Assembly (NCBI RefSeq): GCF_030296595.1
Contig: NZ_AP027731.1
Coordinates: 2,542,001-2,606,000, forward strand
Length of the DNA: 64,000 nt
Origin: Naasia aerilata
GTDB taxonomy: Bacteria; Actinomycetota; Actinomycetes; Actinomycetales; Microbacteriaceae
Reading direction: 5' to 3'
A program made the translations under genes and the position numbers. The notes beneath the pieces were generated by a model. The model was not told the DNA's origin, searched no databases, and worked only from the letters and a program-made list of their open reading frames with translations. This document shows positions 1 through 9,066 of the stretch, piece after piece; position 1 is the first letter of the stretch; each line of letters opens with the position of its first letter.

Positions 1-470
1 CCGGCTCCGCGACGGCGACACCTTCATGCTGTCGCTGGGCGCCGCCGTGGGGGCCGCTTCGTCGAGGGCGAGCGCACCTTCGTGCTGGGCGAGCCCACCG
101 CCGACCAGCGCCGCTACCACGACACCGTCCGTCTCGCGCAGGCCGAGGGAGCCGGGCGATCGCGCCCGGGGTGGAGTGCCGGGCGAGCAACGCCCGCTGC
201 CTCGACGTCATCCGCGACGCGGGGCTCGGCCAGTACCTGAGGCACCGGCAGGGCCACGGCATCGGCCTCGGCATGCATGAGCCGCCGTGGCTCGAGGACG
301 GCGATCCGACCCTCCTCGAGGCCGGGATGATCGTGTCCAACGAGCCGGGGATCTACATACCCGGCCACGCGGGCTACCGGATCAGCGACAGCATGCTCGT
401 GACCGCGTCCGGCTCCGAGCCCCTCACGTCGTTCCCGCGCTCGCTTGAGGACTGCACGATCCCCGTCTGA
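1..470 (+). CDS. M24 metallopeptidase (Xaa-Pro peptidase type), C-terminal part, frameshifted
   Basis: Only the 3' end is in the window. The last 99 codons carry the M24 (pita-bread) signature: GHGIGLGMHEPP with metal-binding His, NEPGIYIPG with the metal-binding Glu, and YRISDSMLVT near the end. The family cleaves N-terminal X-Pro bonds in peptides using two metal ions. Upstream the frame changes twice. The segment GRFVEGERTFVLGEP is in a second frame and the first 50 bases in a third. One extra G in the GGGGG run at 49-53 and one in the GGG at 154-156 restores a continuous frame. The next gene is a proline-iminopeptidase-like hydrolase, so the pair may degrade peptides together (inference). 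Confidence 0.85.
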   Translation, partial: GSATATPSCCRWAPPWGPLRRGRAHLRAGRAHRRPAPLPRHRPSRAGRGSRAIAPGVECRASNARCLDVIRDAGLGQYLRHRQGHGIGLGMHEPPWLEDGDPTLLEAGMIVSNEPGIYIPGHAGYRISDSMLVTASGSEPLTSFPRSLEDCTIPV

Positions 471-531
471 GACGTCCGAGCCTCGGCTCGACCCCGACCA
501 AGCGCACCACGCACCATCAGGAAGGACCCCC

Positions 532-1440
532 ATGTCAGAGGTTTCCCAGGAGTTCGCACGCGCGACGACCAGCGCTCAGCGAGTGTCGATCAACGGCAAC
601 GAGCTGGCCGTCGAGGTGCTGGGCCCGGAGGGGGCGCCGGTCATCCTGACCCATCACGGCGCGCCCGGTCTCGGCTCTCGCGCCGAGCCTCGCAACAGCT
701 TCGGCCGGCTCGCCGACGAGTACCGCGTTGTCGTCTTCGACGCGCGGGGGAGCGGGGAGAGCGAGGGCTCCGGCGAGCTCAGCCACGAGCAGTGGGCGGC
801 GGACCTCGACGCCCTCCGCGAGTGGATCGGCGCGGAGAAGGTGGTCATGGCCGGCGGCTCCTACGGCGGCTTCATGTCGATGGAGTACGCCACCCGGTAC
901 CCGGAACGCGTCGCCGCCATGGTGCTGCGCGACACGGCCCCTGACAACTCGCACGCCGAGCTGGCACGCGCGAACGCCCTCGCCAGCGACCGCGTCGTGA
1001 TCGATATGGAGAAGTTCGACCGCATCGACGAGGGCCGCGTCCGGGACAACGAGGACCTCAAGGACTGCTGGCGCGAGATCCTGCCCCTCTACGACTTCGA
1101 GTACGACCCCGCCGCCGTGGAGAAGAAGGTCGAGGCGACGCCGTACCGCTACGAGGCGCACAACTACGCGTTCTCGAAGAACCTCAAGGACTACGACCTC
1201 AAGCCGCTGCTGCCCACGATCACCGCTCCGACACTGATCACGGTGGGCCGGACGGACTGGATCACGCCGGTATCCTGCAGCGAGACGATCGCCGAGCTGA
1301 TCCCCGACTCCCGTCTGGCGATCTTCGAGCGGTCCGGGCATTCGCCGCAGATCGAGGAGGCCGAGGAGTGGACCCGAACCGTCCGCAGCTTCCTGCACGA
1401 GGTCTACCCGCCGAACGGGCCGGCCGACGCGCAGCCGTGA
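532..1440 (+). CDS. alpha/beta hydrolase, proline iminopeptidase-like
   Basis: A 302-residue alpha/beta hydrolase. The nucleophile elbow GGSYGG places the catalytic Ser at residue 110. The acid is probably Asp242 (GRTDWITP) and the base His270 (RSGHSPQIEE). HHGAPG near residue 41 forms the oxyanion region. The ATG is preceded by AGGAAGG at suitable spacing, so I use it rather than the longer in-frame extension. It lies 61 bp after the M24 peptidase, and its stop overlaps the GTG of the AsnC/Lrp regulator by 4 bp, which suggests one operon. The proline iminopeptidase assignment rests on overall similarity and the peptidase neighbour; an esterase is possible. Confidence 0.8.
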   Translation: MSEVSQEFARATTSAQRVSINGNELAVEVLGPEGAPVILTHHGAPGLGSRAEPRNSFGRLADEYRVVVFDARGSGESEGSGELSHEQWAADLDALREWIGAEKVVMAGGSYGGFMSMEYATRYPERVAAMVLRDTAPDNSHAELARANALASDRVVIDMEKFDRIDEGRVRDNEDLKDCWREILPLYDFEYDPAAVEKKVEATPYRYEAHNYAFSKNLKDYDLKPLLPTITAPTLITVGRTDWITPVSCSETIAELIPDSRLAIFERSGHSPQIEEAEEWTRTVRSFLHEVYPPNGPADAQP

Positions 1441-2474
1441 ACCCGCACGCCCTCGATCGCCTCGACGACCTGGGCCGGCGCATCGTCGTCGCGCTCCAGC
1501 GTGACGGCCGCGCCAGCTGGCGCGCCATCGCGGACGTGGTCGGCGCCTCGGTCACCACCGTCGCGCGCCGCGGTCAGCAGCTGCTGGCCGACGGCGTCGT
1601 GAAAGTGGCCGTCGTTCCCGCCCTCTCCGCGGGCGGTCCGTACGCCTCGTTCTGGGTGCGGATCAACTGCCGGCCCGGGATGGCGATGGCGGTGGCGGCC
1701 ACGCTCTCCGCGCACCAGGACGTCCGCTTCTGCTCGACCGTGTCCGGCGAGTACGACCTGATGGCGGAGATCATCGTGCGCGGGGGAGCCACGAATCAGC
1801 TCTCCGTCGTCGAGGGCCTCCGCTCCATCGACGGTGTCGAGCGGTGGCGCAGCGACCTGATCATGCACGTCTACAAGGTGAGCTTCCAGTGGGGCCGGCA
1901 GCTCTACGGCGAGCTGCTCGGCTCGGAGCCCGAGGAGGACGACGGCCGGTCCGTCGACCCCGTGGACTGCGGGCCGGACCACTTCGACGCAGCCGACCTC
2001 GAGATCCTCTCCGTCCTTCGCGAGGACGGGCGCGAGACGTTCCAGCGGATCGCGGACCGGCTCGGCATCAACGAGTCGAGCGTGCGCCGCCGCTTCGACC
2101 GGCTGCGAGCGGGGCACTGCGTCGAGGTGCACACCCTGGTGTCCTCGGCGGCGCTCGGCATGAACTCCGAGACGCTCATGACAATCAAGGTCAGCCCATC
2201 GCGGATCCAGGCCGTGGGGGAGGAGCTCGCGCACCATCCGTCGGTGCGGTTCCTCGCGTCGCTGGTCGCCGACAACTCCCTCCTCTGCGAGGTGATCACG
2301 CCCTCGGTGCAGGAGCTGCACACCTTCCTCAACGACTTCCTCGCGCGTCTCGACGGGGTGGAGGGGTGGTCGGCGTCGATGGAGCTGCTCTACCTCAAGC
2401 GGGCGTTCGTGGAGACACCGTGGTGGAGCAGCGAGACGAAGGTGCCGGGACTTCTCGCCGAGCTGGGCGTCTAG
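1437..2474 (+). CDS. tandem AsnC/Lrp-family transcriptional regulator
   Basis: 345 residues made of two AsnC/Lrp units in tandem. Helix-turn-helix 1 lies at about residues 6-50 (LDDLGRRIVVALQRDGRAS) and is followed by an effector-binding (RAM) domain. Helix-turn-helix 2 lies at about 185-230 (LEILSVLREDGRETFQRIA) and is followed by a second RAM domain. Typical Lrp proteins have one unit of about 150 residues; the doubled form is known in actinobacteria. The GTG start overlaps the upstream hydrolase stop (GTGA), so translation is probably coupled. It most likely senses an amino acid or peptide breakdown product and controls the upstream peptidase genes; that target is inferred from position only. 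Confidence 0.85.
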   Translation: MNPHALDRLDDLGRRIVVALQRDGRASWRAIADVVGASVTTVARRGQQLLADGVVKVAVVPALSAGGPYASFWVRINCRPGMAMAVAATLSAHQDVRFCSTVSGEYDLMAEIIVRGGATNQLSVVEGLRSIDGVERWRSDLIMHVYKVSFQWGRQLYGELLGSEPEEDDGRSVDPVDCGPDHFDAADLEILSVLREDGRETFQRIADRLGINESSVRRRFDRLRAGHCVEVHTLVSSAALGMNSETLMTIKVSPSRIQAVGEELAHHPSVRFLASLVADNSLLCEVITPSVQELHTFLNDFLARLDGVEGWSASMELLYLKRAFVETPWWSSETKVPGLLAELGV

Positions 2475-2539
2475 CCGGAGAAGGTAGCCTTGCGGCACGC
2501 ACCGCGGCCGTCGCCGCGCTGCCCGCGGGAGGGAGAAGC

Positions 2540-3409
2540 ATGGGCGCCACCACTCAGCGCCGGCCGGTCATCCGGCTCCGTGCGAACGCGGAGCCGCAGG
2601 AGAACCAGCCGCCTCTCTTCCGCCACGACCGCCCGGACGTGCTGGCCGTCGAGGAGCCGCTCGAGATCCGCGTCGACGGCGAGCAGTTCTCGGTGACGAT
2701 GCGCTCACCCGGCGACGACTTCGACCTCGTCGCCGGCTTCCTCGTGTCCGAGGGCATGGTCTTCGAGCATGACCACCTCGTGGCCATGCGGTACTGCTCG
2801 GGGCTCGACGCGGACGGACATCAGACGTACAACGTCATCGACGCCGTGATCCGCGCCGACGTGCCCCGTCCCGAGCACGCCACCGCACGACAGGTCTACA
2901 CCACGAGCTCCTGCGGCCTGTGCGGCGCGGCGTCCATCGAGGCCGTCACGCGCGCCTCCCAGCACGCCATCCGCCCGCCGCGTCGCACGGTCTCCTACGA
3001 CCTTCTGGCCCGGCTTCCCGACCTGCTCCGCGAGGGGCAGGCCGCGTTCGACCGCACCGGCGGCGTGCACGCCGCCGGGCTCTTCACGGCGGACGGCGAG
3101 CTGCTCTGCCTGCGCGAGGACGTGGGCCGGCACAACGCGGTCGACAAGGTCGTCGGCTGGGCGCTGCGCGAGGGGCGCCTGCCCCTCGACGACACGGTGC
3201 TGCAGGTCTCCGGCCGCGCCTCGTTCGAGCTCGTCCAGAAGGCGAGCATGGCCGGCATCCCGATGCTCGCCGCGGTCAGCGCGCCCAGCTCGCTCGCCGT
3301 GGACCTGGCGCAGACCAGCGGGCTCACGCTCGTCGGGTTCAGCCGGGGGACCGGCATGAACGTCTACGCGCACCCGGAGCGGATCAGCGGCCTGCCGCCC
3401 AAGCGCTGA
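2540..3409 (+). CDS. fdhD: FdhD, formate dehydrogenase sulfurtransferase
   Basis: A 289-residue FdhD family protein. It passes sulfur from a cysteine desulfurase to the molybdenum cofactor of formate-dehydrogenase-type enzymes. The functional Cys pair is in TSSCGLCGAAS (Cys125 and Cys128). Other family blocks are RTGGVHAAGLF, REDVGRHNAVDKV and GRASFELVQKA. The ATG follows GGGAGGGAGAAGC. The gene converges on the molybdoprotein at 3469-5801, its likely client, with a long palindrome between the two stop codons. The length is normal and the frame intact. Confidence 0.95.
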   Translation: MGATTQRRPVIRLRANAEPQENQPPLFRHDRPDVLAVEEPLEIRVDGEQFSVTMRSPGDDFDLVAGFLVSEGMVFEHDHLVAMRYCSGLDADGHQTYNVIDAVIRADVPRPEHATARQVYTTSSCGLCGAASIEAVTRASQHAIRPPRRTVSYDLLARLPDLLREGQAAFDRTGGVHAAGLFTADGELLCLREDVGRHNAVDKVVGWALREGRLPLDDTVLQVSGRASFELVQKASMAGIPMLAAVSAPSSLAVDLAQTSGLTLVGFSRGTGMNVYAHPERISGLPPKR

Positions 3410-3410
3410 G

Positions 3411-3460
3411 CTGCCCACTTCCGCGGCAACTGGGCGCCCAGTTGCCGCAGAAGTGGGCAG
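3411..3460. terminator. 50-bp near-perfect palindrome between convergent genes
   Basis: Two 25-base arms meet with no loop; they differ at one position (C for T at arm position 12). The element starts right after the fdhD stop and ends just before the molybdoprotein stop, so it probably terminates both transcripts. There is no T tract. A related but less perfect copy lies at 48165-48216. Confidence 0.75.
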
Positions 3461-3468
3461 GTCGGAGA

Positions 3469-5801
3469 TCAGGCCGGGACGGCCGCGACCTCCCGCACCT
3501 TCTCCAGGCGGATGGTCACCGACTTCGACGTCGGAGTGTTGCTGACGTCCGCGGTCGAGTCGAGCGGGACCAGGACATTCGTCTCCGGGTAGTAGGCGGC
3601 CGCGTTGCCGCGCGGAGTGGAGTAGGGCACCACCTTGAAGTGCTCCGCCCGGCGCTCGACGCCGTCCGCGTACTCGGACACGAGGTCGACCAGGTCGCCC
3701 TCCTCGAGGCCGAACTCGCGCAGGTCGTCCGCGTTGACGAGCACCACCCGCCGGCCGCCGTGGATGCCGCGGTAGCGGTCGTCCTTGCCGTAGATGGTGG
3801 TGTTGTACTGGTCGTGGGAGCGGAGGGTCTGCAGGATCAGCCGGCCCTCGGGGATCCTCGGGTACTCCAGGGGTTGGCGGTGAACATCGCCTTGCCGGTC
3901 GCGGTCGCGAACATCCGGGCGTCCCGGGGGCCGTTGGGCAGCACGAAGCCGTTGCCCGGCTCGATCTTCTGCTCGAAGTCCTCGAAGCCCGTGACGACGC
4001 GGCCGATGTGCTCGCGGACCAGGGTGTAGTCCTCGCTGAGCGCCGCCCAATCGGCCTGCGGCCGGTTGGCGGTCGGCGAGCCGTCCGCGTCCATGAACGT
4101 CGCCATCGCGAGACGGCAGATGATTGCGACCTCGGACAGCAGGTCGTCGCTCGGGGGCTTCAGCCGTCCCCGGGAGGCGTGCACGGCGCTCATCGAGTCC
4201 TCGACGGTGACCATCTGGTCGCCCGTGCGCCTGCGGTCCCGGTCCGTGCGGCCGAGCGTCGGCAGGATGATGCCGCGAGCGCCGGTGACGAGGTGCGATC
4301 GGTTCAGCTTCGTGGACACCTGCACGGTGAGGCGCGTGTTGCGCAGGGCCTGCTCGGTCACGCGCGTGTCGGGCGTCGCCCGCGCGAAGTTGCCGCCCAT
4401 GCCCATGAACACGCGCACCTTGCCGTCGCGCATCGCCCGGATCGCGTGGACGGTGTCGTAGCCGTGCTTGCGCGGGGAGGCGAAGCCGAACTCCGCATCG
4501 AGTGCATCGTGGAAGCGCTCCGGCATCCGCTCGAAGATTCCCATGGTGCGGTCGCCCTGCACGTTGGAGTGGCCGCGCACGGGGCAGAAGCCCGCACCCG
4601 GCTTGCCGACGTTGCCCTGCAGGAGCAGCAGGTTGACGACGTCCTTGAGCGTCGCCACCGAGTGCTTGTGCTGCGTCAGGCCCATCGCCCAGCAGACGAT
4701 GGTGCTTTTCGAGGCGGCCATGCGGTCCGCGGTGCGGCGGATCTGGGCGAGCGGCAGCCCGGTGGCCGTGACGACCTCGTCCCAGTCGAGGCCGCGCAGC
4801 TCGTCCAGGTAGTCGTCGAGCCCGCTCGTGTGGGCCTCGAGGAACTCCCGGTCGAAGACGCCATCGCCGGCCTCCTCCTTCTCGAGGAGCGCCTTGCCGA
4901 GGGCCTGGAACAGCGCCTGATCGCCCCCGAGCTTGATCTGCAGGTGGTCGTCGGAGATCTCCGTGCCACCGAGGAGCATGCCGTGCACGGTCTGCGGGTT
5001 CTTGAAGCGGATCAGCCCCGCCTCCGGCAGCGGGTTGATCGTGAGGATGACCGCGCCGTTCTTCTTCGCCTTCTCCAGGGCGCTGAGCATCCGGGGGTGG
5101 TTGGTGCCCGGGTTCTGGCCGGCGACGAGGATCAGCTCCGCCGAGTGGACGTCGTCGAGGCTGACGGTGCCCTTGCCGACGCCGATCGTCTCGCCGAGCG
5201 CGGATCCGCTCGATTCATGGCACATGTTGGAGCAGTCGGGCAGGTTGTTGGTGCCGAGGCCGCGCACGAACAGCTGGTAGAGGAACGCCGCCTCGTTGGA
5301 GGTGCGACCCGACGTGTAGAAGACGGCCTCGTCCGGCGATTCCATCGCCTTCAGCTCGTCGGCGATGATGCGGAACGCCGCATCCCAGGAGATCGGCCGG
5401 TAGTGGTCGGAGCCCTCGTCCCGCAGCAGCGGCTCGGTGAGGCGGCCCTGCTGCTCGAGGAAGTAGTCGTCCTGCGCGGCGAGGTCGGAGATCGAGTGCT
5501 CGGCGAAGAAGCCGCTGCCGACGCGGCGTCGGGTGGCCTCGGCGGCGACCGCCTTGGCGCCGTTCTCGCAGAACTCCGCCGTGTGCCGGTGCTCGCCCTC
5601 GGGCCAGGCGCAGCCCATGCAGTCGAAGCCGCCCTTCTGGTTCACGTTGAGGAGCGTCTGGGCGCTGCGGACGGCGCCCATCTGATCGATCGACATGCGG
5701 AGGGCGGCGACGACGCCGGGGATCCCGACGGCGCTCCGCTCGGGGGACTCGATCTCGAGCTTCGACTCGTCGATGCCCTCTTTCGGCGCGCGCTTCGTCA
5801 T
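3469..5801 (-). CDS. FdhF/YdeP-type molybdopterin oxidoreductase, frameshifted near the C terminus
   Basis: A formate-dehydrogenase-H-like alpha subunit of the YdeP type, about 777 residues when repaired. The N terminus has FDCMGCAWPEGEHRH, the short Cys motif of this branch, not a full four-Cys cluster-binding motif. Molybdopterin-binding blocks include TSGRTSNEAAFLYQL, DCSNMCHESSG and GQNPGTNHPRM. The main frame is lost after FTANPW. The C-terminal domain (EYPRIPEGRLILQTLRSHDQ onward) continues in another frame. One more base in the GGGG run at 3870-3873 restores it. The branch is oxidoreductase-like and its substrate often uncertain, so formate should not be assumed. fdhD next door supports a sulfurated Mo cofactor. 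Confidence 0.88.
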
Positions 5802-5813
5802 TGAGAGTCCGTT

Positions 5814-5835
5814 CCCTGGAGTTGTTTCCAGGGTA
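5814..5835 (-). promoter_or_regulatory. putative operator/promoter of the molybdoprotein gene
   Basis: CCCTGGA and TCCAGGG form a 7-bp inverted repeat separated by six bases, 13 bp upstream of the ATG. It overlaps a TACCCT -10-like hexamer on the minus strand (5830-5835). The position suits a repressor site at the transcription start; no regulator is identified. Confidence 0.35.
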
Positions 5836-5853
5836 ACCCGCGCGAGCCGTGCC

Positions 5854-6441
5854 TCAGCCGCTCGCGCGGCCCGTGCGGCGTGCGTAGGCGCGCTTCGCCT
5901 TCTCCCGGCTGCCGCAGATCGAGGTGGCGCACCAGTGCGATGCCTGGTTGCGCGAGGAGTCGTAGAAGAGCCACTGACAGGTGTCCCGGTGGCACACCTT
6001 CAGCCGCGACCATGTCCCGTCGTCCATCCCGGTGCGGAGCGCGTCGATCATCGGGGCGAGCAGCGAGCCGAGCGGCGACGCGCCGGCCAGGGCGATCCGC
6101 CCCTGCTCCACGGTCGCGGTCAGCCGGAGCTCCCGCAGGTCCCGTTCGAGCCGGTCCTCGGCCGGCTCGGCGTTCTCGAGCCCGGAGTGCTCGCGGGCCA
6201 GCCGGCGGATGTCCTCCCGCAACCGCACCGCCAGCTCGCGATCCTCGTCGGTGAGTGATGGCGGGGCGACCACGCCCGCGCGGTCGGCCCAGGCCGTCAG
6301 GCCGTCGAGGGTCGAGAACTCGTCGCTCTCGGTGCCGTCCTCCAGGTCGATCGTGTTCACGAAGGATTGGACCAGGGCGAGGCGCCCGGGAGCCGGCGCG
6401 CGGCCGCCCGGCTGCACAGGCGAGGTGGTCCAGGAGGTCAC
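5854..6441 (-). CDS. CGNR-type zinc finger/ABATE domain regulator
   Basis: 195 residues. The N-terminal part (LALVQSFVNTIDLEDG through about residue 140) matches the ABATE-like stress-regulator region. The C terminus is the CGNR zinc finger: VCHRDTCQWLFYD, then WCATSICGSREKAKRAY, with four Cys. The family signature CGNR is CGSR here. These proteins are usually DNA-binding regulators of adjacent genes. The gene is divergent from the MFS exporter at 6505, which it may control (inference). The start is GTG, with TAAAAT six bases upstream, so the transcript is probably leaderless. Confidence 0.85.
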   Translation of the reverse strand: MTSWTTSPVQPGGRAPAPGRLALVQSFVNTIDLEDGTESDEFSTLDGLTAWADRAGVVAPPSLTDEDRELAVRLREDIRRLAREHSGLENAEPAEDRLERDLRELRLTATVEQGRIALAGASPLGSLLAPMIDALRTGMDDGTWSRLKVCHRDTCQWLFYDSSRNQASHWCATSICGSREKAKRAYARRTGRASG

Positions 6442-6447
6442 GGCGAG

Positions 6448-6453
6448 ATTTTA
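6448..6453 (-). promoter_or_regulatory. -10 box of leaderless CGNR gene
   Basis: TAAAAT on the minus strand ends six bases before the GTG at 6441, so transcription should begin at or next to the start codon. No Shine-Dalgarno sequence is visible. Confidence 0.5.
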
Positions 6454-6504
6454 CTACCGAAAGCTGTTCGCTGGTTATAGCGTCGAACTCACGAGCGAAC
6501 GCGA

Positions 6505-7814
6505 ATGGGTGGTGAGACGGTGACGGCACCGGCGAGAGAGGGCTCCGGCTTCCGCTGGCTCTGGGCAGCGGTCGGCACGGCCGCCGTGGGTGAGCAGATC
6601 GGCGAGCTGGCCGTGCCCTCCTCGCGGTGCTCCTGCTCGACGCGAGCGCCGGAGAGCTCGGCCTCGTCAACAGTGCCCGCTGGCTGCCCTTCGTGATCCT
6701 GGCGCTTCCCCTCGGCGTCCTCGTGGACCGCCGTCGCCGCAAGCCGCTGCTCGTCGGTGCCGACCTGGCGCGCGGGCTCCTCACCGGCGTCGTCGTGGTG
6801 CTGGGGCTGGCCGGCCTGCTCACGCTCCCGGCACTGATCGCCCTGGTCCTCGTGCTCGGCGCCGGCACGGTGCTGTTCGAGGTCACCTATCAGTCCTTCC
6901 TCCCCTCGGTGGTGCCGAGGTCCGGCCTGGAGCGCGCGAACAGCCGCCTGCAGGCGACGAGCGCCGTCGCCATGGTGGGCGGGCCCGGCCTCGGCGGCAT
7001 CCTCGTGCAGCTGCTGACCGCCCCGGGGGCCCTCGTCGTCCACGCGGGCTCCTACCTGGCGTCCGCCTTCGCTCTCAGCCGCATCCGCGCCGTGGAGAGC
7101 CTGCCGGAGCCGTCGGGCGGGTTCCGGCGTCAGCTCCAGGAGGGTCTGCGCTTCGTCTTCCGGGACCCGCTGCTCGTCTCGATGACCGGGTTCTCGGCCC
7201 TCTACAACTGCTTCGAGCAGTGGATCATGACGCTCTTCCTGGTCCACGCCGTGCGCGAGCTCGGCTTCGATGCGGCACAGGTGGGCCTGATCCTCTCGGT
7301 GGGGGCGATCGGCGCCGTGGCAGGCGCCGCCCTCGCGTCGCGGACCGTGCGGCGCTTCGGGGTGGGCAGGACGAGCCTCGGCTGCGCCGCACTGGAGTGC
7401 CTGGTGCTGGTCGCCATCCCGTTCGTCCCCTCGGCGTGGCCGCCGCTCCTGTCGGGCGCGGTGCTCGCCGCGGTCTTCTTTCTCAACGGGGGCGCGACGG
7501 CGCTGTCCGGTGTGGTGCTGATCACGATCCGGCAGCTGCGGACGCCCGACCGCATGCTGGGGCGGGTCAGTGCGAGCGGGCGCTGGATCTCCTACGGGAG
7601 CGTCGCGGTCGGCGCTGCCCTCGGCGAGCTCGTCGGCGAGACGCTGGGGCTGGTGCCGGGACTCGTGATCGGCACGCTCGCCAACCTCAGCACCGTGGTC
7701 TGGGTGGCGCTGACGCGCCTGTCACGGGTCGGCGACCCGAGCGAGGTCGTCTCGGTCGAGGGGGCCGCCGAGGAGGGCATGACCGCAGAACACGAGGTCG
7801 TCCGCGACCGATGA
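6505..7814 (+). CDS. MFS transporter (EntS/macrolide-exporter type), frameshifted near N terminus
   Basis: About 436 residues with roughly 12 membrane segments. The first 37 codons (WLWAAVGTAAVGEQIGELAVP) are in one frame and the rest (LLLDASAGELGLVNSARWLP onward) in another. One extra C in the CCC at 6616-6618 joins them through TM1. Loop 2-3 has the MFS motif as GVLVDRRRRKPLLV. The layout resembles EntS-like exporters of siderophores or drugs; the substrate is unknown. The start could be ATG 6505 or GTG 6520. The gene is divergent from the CGNR regulator. The C-terminal tail after TM12 is acidic and cytoplasmic. Confidence 0.82.
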
Positions 7815-7875
7815 CGGTGGCCTCTGCCAGGGTGTGCGAAGAGGCGGACGCCGGTGCCCGCCAGAAGGACTCGCC

Positions 7876-8271
7876 ATGCTCCGCGGACTCGCCAACGTCA
7901 GCTTCTTCGCCGCCGACCTCGAGGAGGCGGGGCGGTGGTACACCGAGCTGCTCGGCTTCGAGCCCTACTTCTCGGTGCCCGGCTATCTCGAGTTCCGCAT
8001 CGGCGACTACGCGCACGAGCTGGGGATCATCGACGCGCGCTACGCGCCGCCCGGCCCCGGCGAGCCGGGCGGCGCGATCGCCTACTGGCACGTGGACGAC
8101 GTGAGGTCGACGCTCGATCGGCTGACCGAGCTGGGCGCCAGCGTGCGGGAGCCGATCCGCGAGCGCGGCCATGGCTTCGTCACCGCCTCCGTGGTCGATC
8201 CCTTCGGCAACGTCCTCGGCGTGATGCAGAACCCGCACTACCTCGAGATCCTCGAGCGGGACCAGGCCTGA
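7876..8271 (+). CDS. VOC-superfamily (glyoxalase/bleomycin-resistance-like) protein
   Basis: 131 residues with the two beta-alpha-beta-beta-beta modules of the vicinal-oxygen-chelate fold: NVSFFAADLEEAGRWYTELLGF at the start of module 1, and AYWHVDDVRSTLDRLTELGA with VVDPFGNVLGVMQNP in module 2. The fold binds a metal and serves in glyoxalases, dioxygenases or drug-binding proteins, so function cannot be set from sequence alone. The ATG at 7876 has AGAAGGAC upstream; an earlier in-frame start lacks one. It follows the MFS gene by 61 bp in the same direction. Confidence 0.8.
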   Translation: MLRGLANVSFFAADLEEAGRWYTELLGFEPYFSVPGYLEFRIGDYAHELGIIDARYAPPGPGEPGGAIAYWHVDDVRSTLDRLTELGASVREPIRERGHGFVTASVVDPFGNVLGVMQNPHYLEILERDQA

Positions 8272-8276
8272 CGCCT

Positions 8277-8954
8277 CTACTCGCCGAGCGCCGCGAGCAG
8301 CTCCGCCTTCGTCTTGGAGGACGCGCCGACGATCCCGCGGTCGCGGGCGGCGGCTCGGAGCCGCACGGTCGTCCAGGACGCGCTGGGCACATCCTTCGAG
8401 TCGCTCCGCGGCAGCGGAGGCGTCAGAGGCTCGACAGCGTCCGCATAATCGCCGGTGCTGCTGGTGGTGTCCGTGCTGCCGTCCGTGCGAGACCTGTCCG
8501 GAAGGGGAGAGGGCTCGGGCTGCTGGGCGGACGTGGGTTGGGCCACCGCCGCCTCTGACGCGGGGATGTCGTCCGGGCCGGCACTGGTGGCCGGACCCGG
8601 GGCTGCAGGAGCGGCTGGTGGAGCCGTCGTGGCGACCGAGGTCTCCTCGGCTCGAGAGTCGGAAGCGGGTCGGGCGGTGTCGGAGCGTGCGTCCGCCGGC
8701 GAACCCGACGCCGCGTCGGCGGCCTCGCGGGCCTTCGTCGCCCGCTTCTCCGCCTTCTGGATCGACTTCTGTGCCGCCTCGATGCGGGCGAGCGCCTTCT
8801 TCCGCACCTTGCCCAGCCGGTCCGCCAGCTCCTGCGCCTTCTGCTGCGCCTGCTTGGCGACCTTTCGGCGGGCCTTCTGTTCGTCCTTCTCGCTCGCCTT
8901 GCCCGATCCCTTCTTCTTCTCGTCCTTGCCGCGCTTGGACTGCTTCTTGGCCAC
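8277..8954 (-). CDS. lysine/alanine-rich protein with C-terminal SAP/Rho-N-like domain
   Basis: 225 residues. The first 90 are very basic and probably helical (AKKQSKRGKDEKKKGSGKAS, then KRATKAREAADAASG). Residues 95-185 are a low-complexity Ala/Pro/Thr/Ser linker. The last 35 (WTTVRLRAAARDRGIVGASS then KTKAELLAALGE) look like the SAP or Rho N-terminal helix-extended-helix nucleic-acid-binding fold. Together this suggests a DNA- or RNA-associated protein. I choose the GTG at 8954, which has GAGGAGGCGACCT upstream. It converges on the VOC gene with only 5 bp between stop codons. It is not a named family to me. Confidence 0.65.
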   Translation of the reverse strand: MAKKQSKRGKDEKKKGSGKASEKDEQKARRKVAKQAQQKAQELADRLGKVRKKALARIEAAQKSIQKAEKRATKAREAADAASGSPADARSDTARPASDSRAEETSVATTAPPAAPAAPGPATSAGPDDIPASEAAVAQPTSAQQPEPSPLPDRSRTDGSTDTTSSTGDYADAVEPLTPPLPRSDSKDVPSASWTTVRLRAAARDRGIVGASSKTKAELLAALGE

Positions 8955-9066
8955 CAGGTCGCCTCCTCGGGTCGGGCGCCCATTCTGCCGCACGCCCGTG
9001 AACACGCAAGAGGCGGCGGGGCGGAAGGGGGTCCGGGCCTGTCAGCGGTGCGGCAGCGGACGCGGA

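Noticed and set aside
3469..5801. Selenocysteine in the formate-dehydrogenase-like gene
   Set aside because: No in-frame TGA appears at the active-site position; the break is a frameshift near the C terminus.
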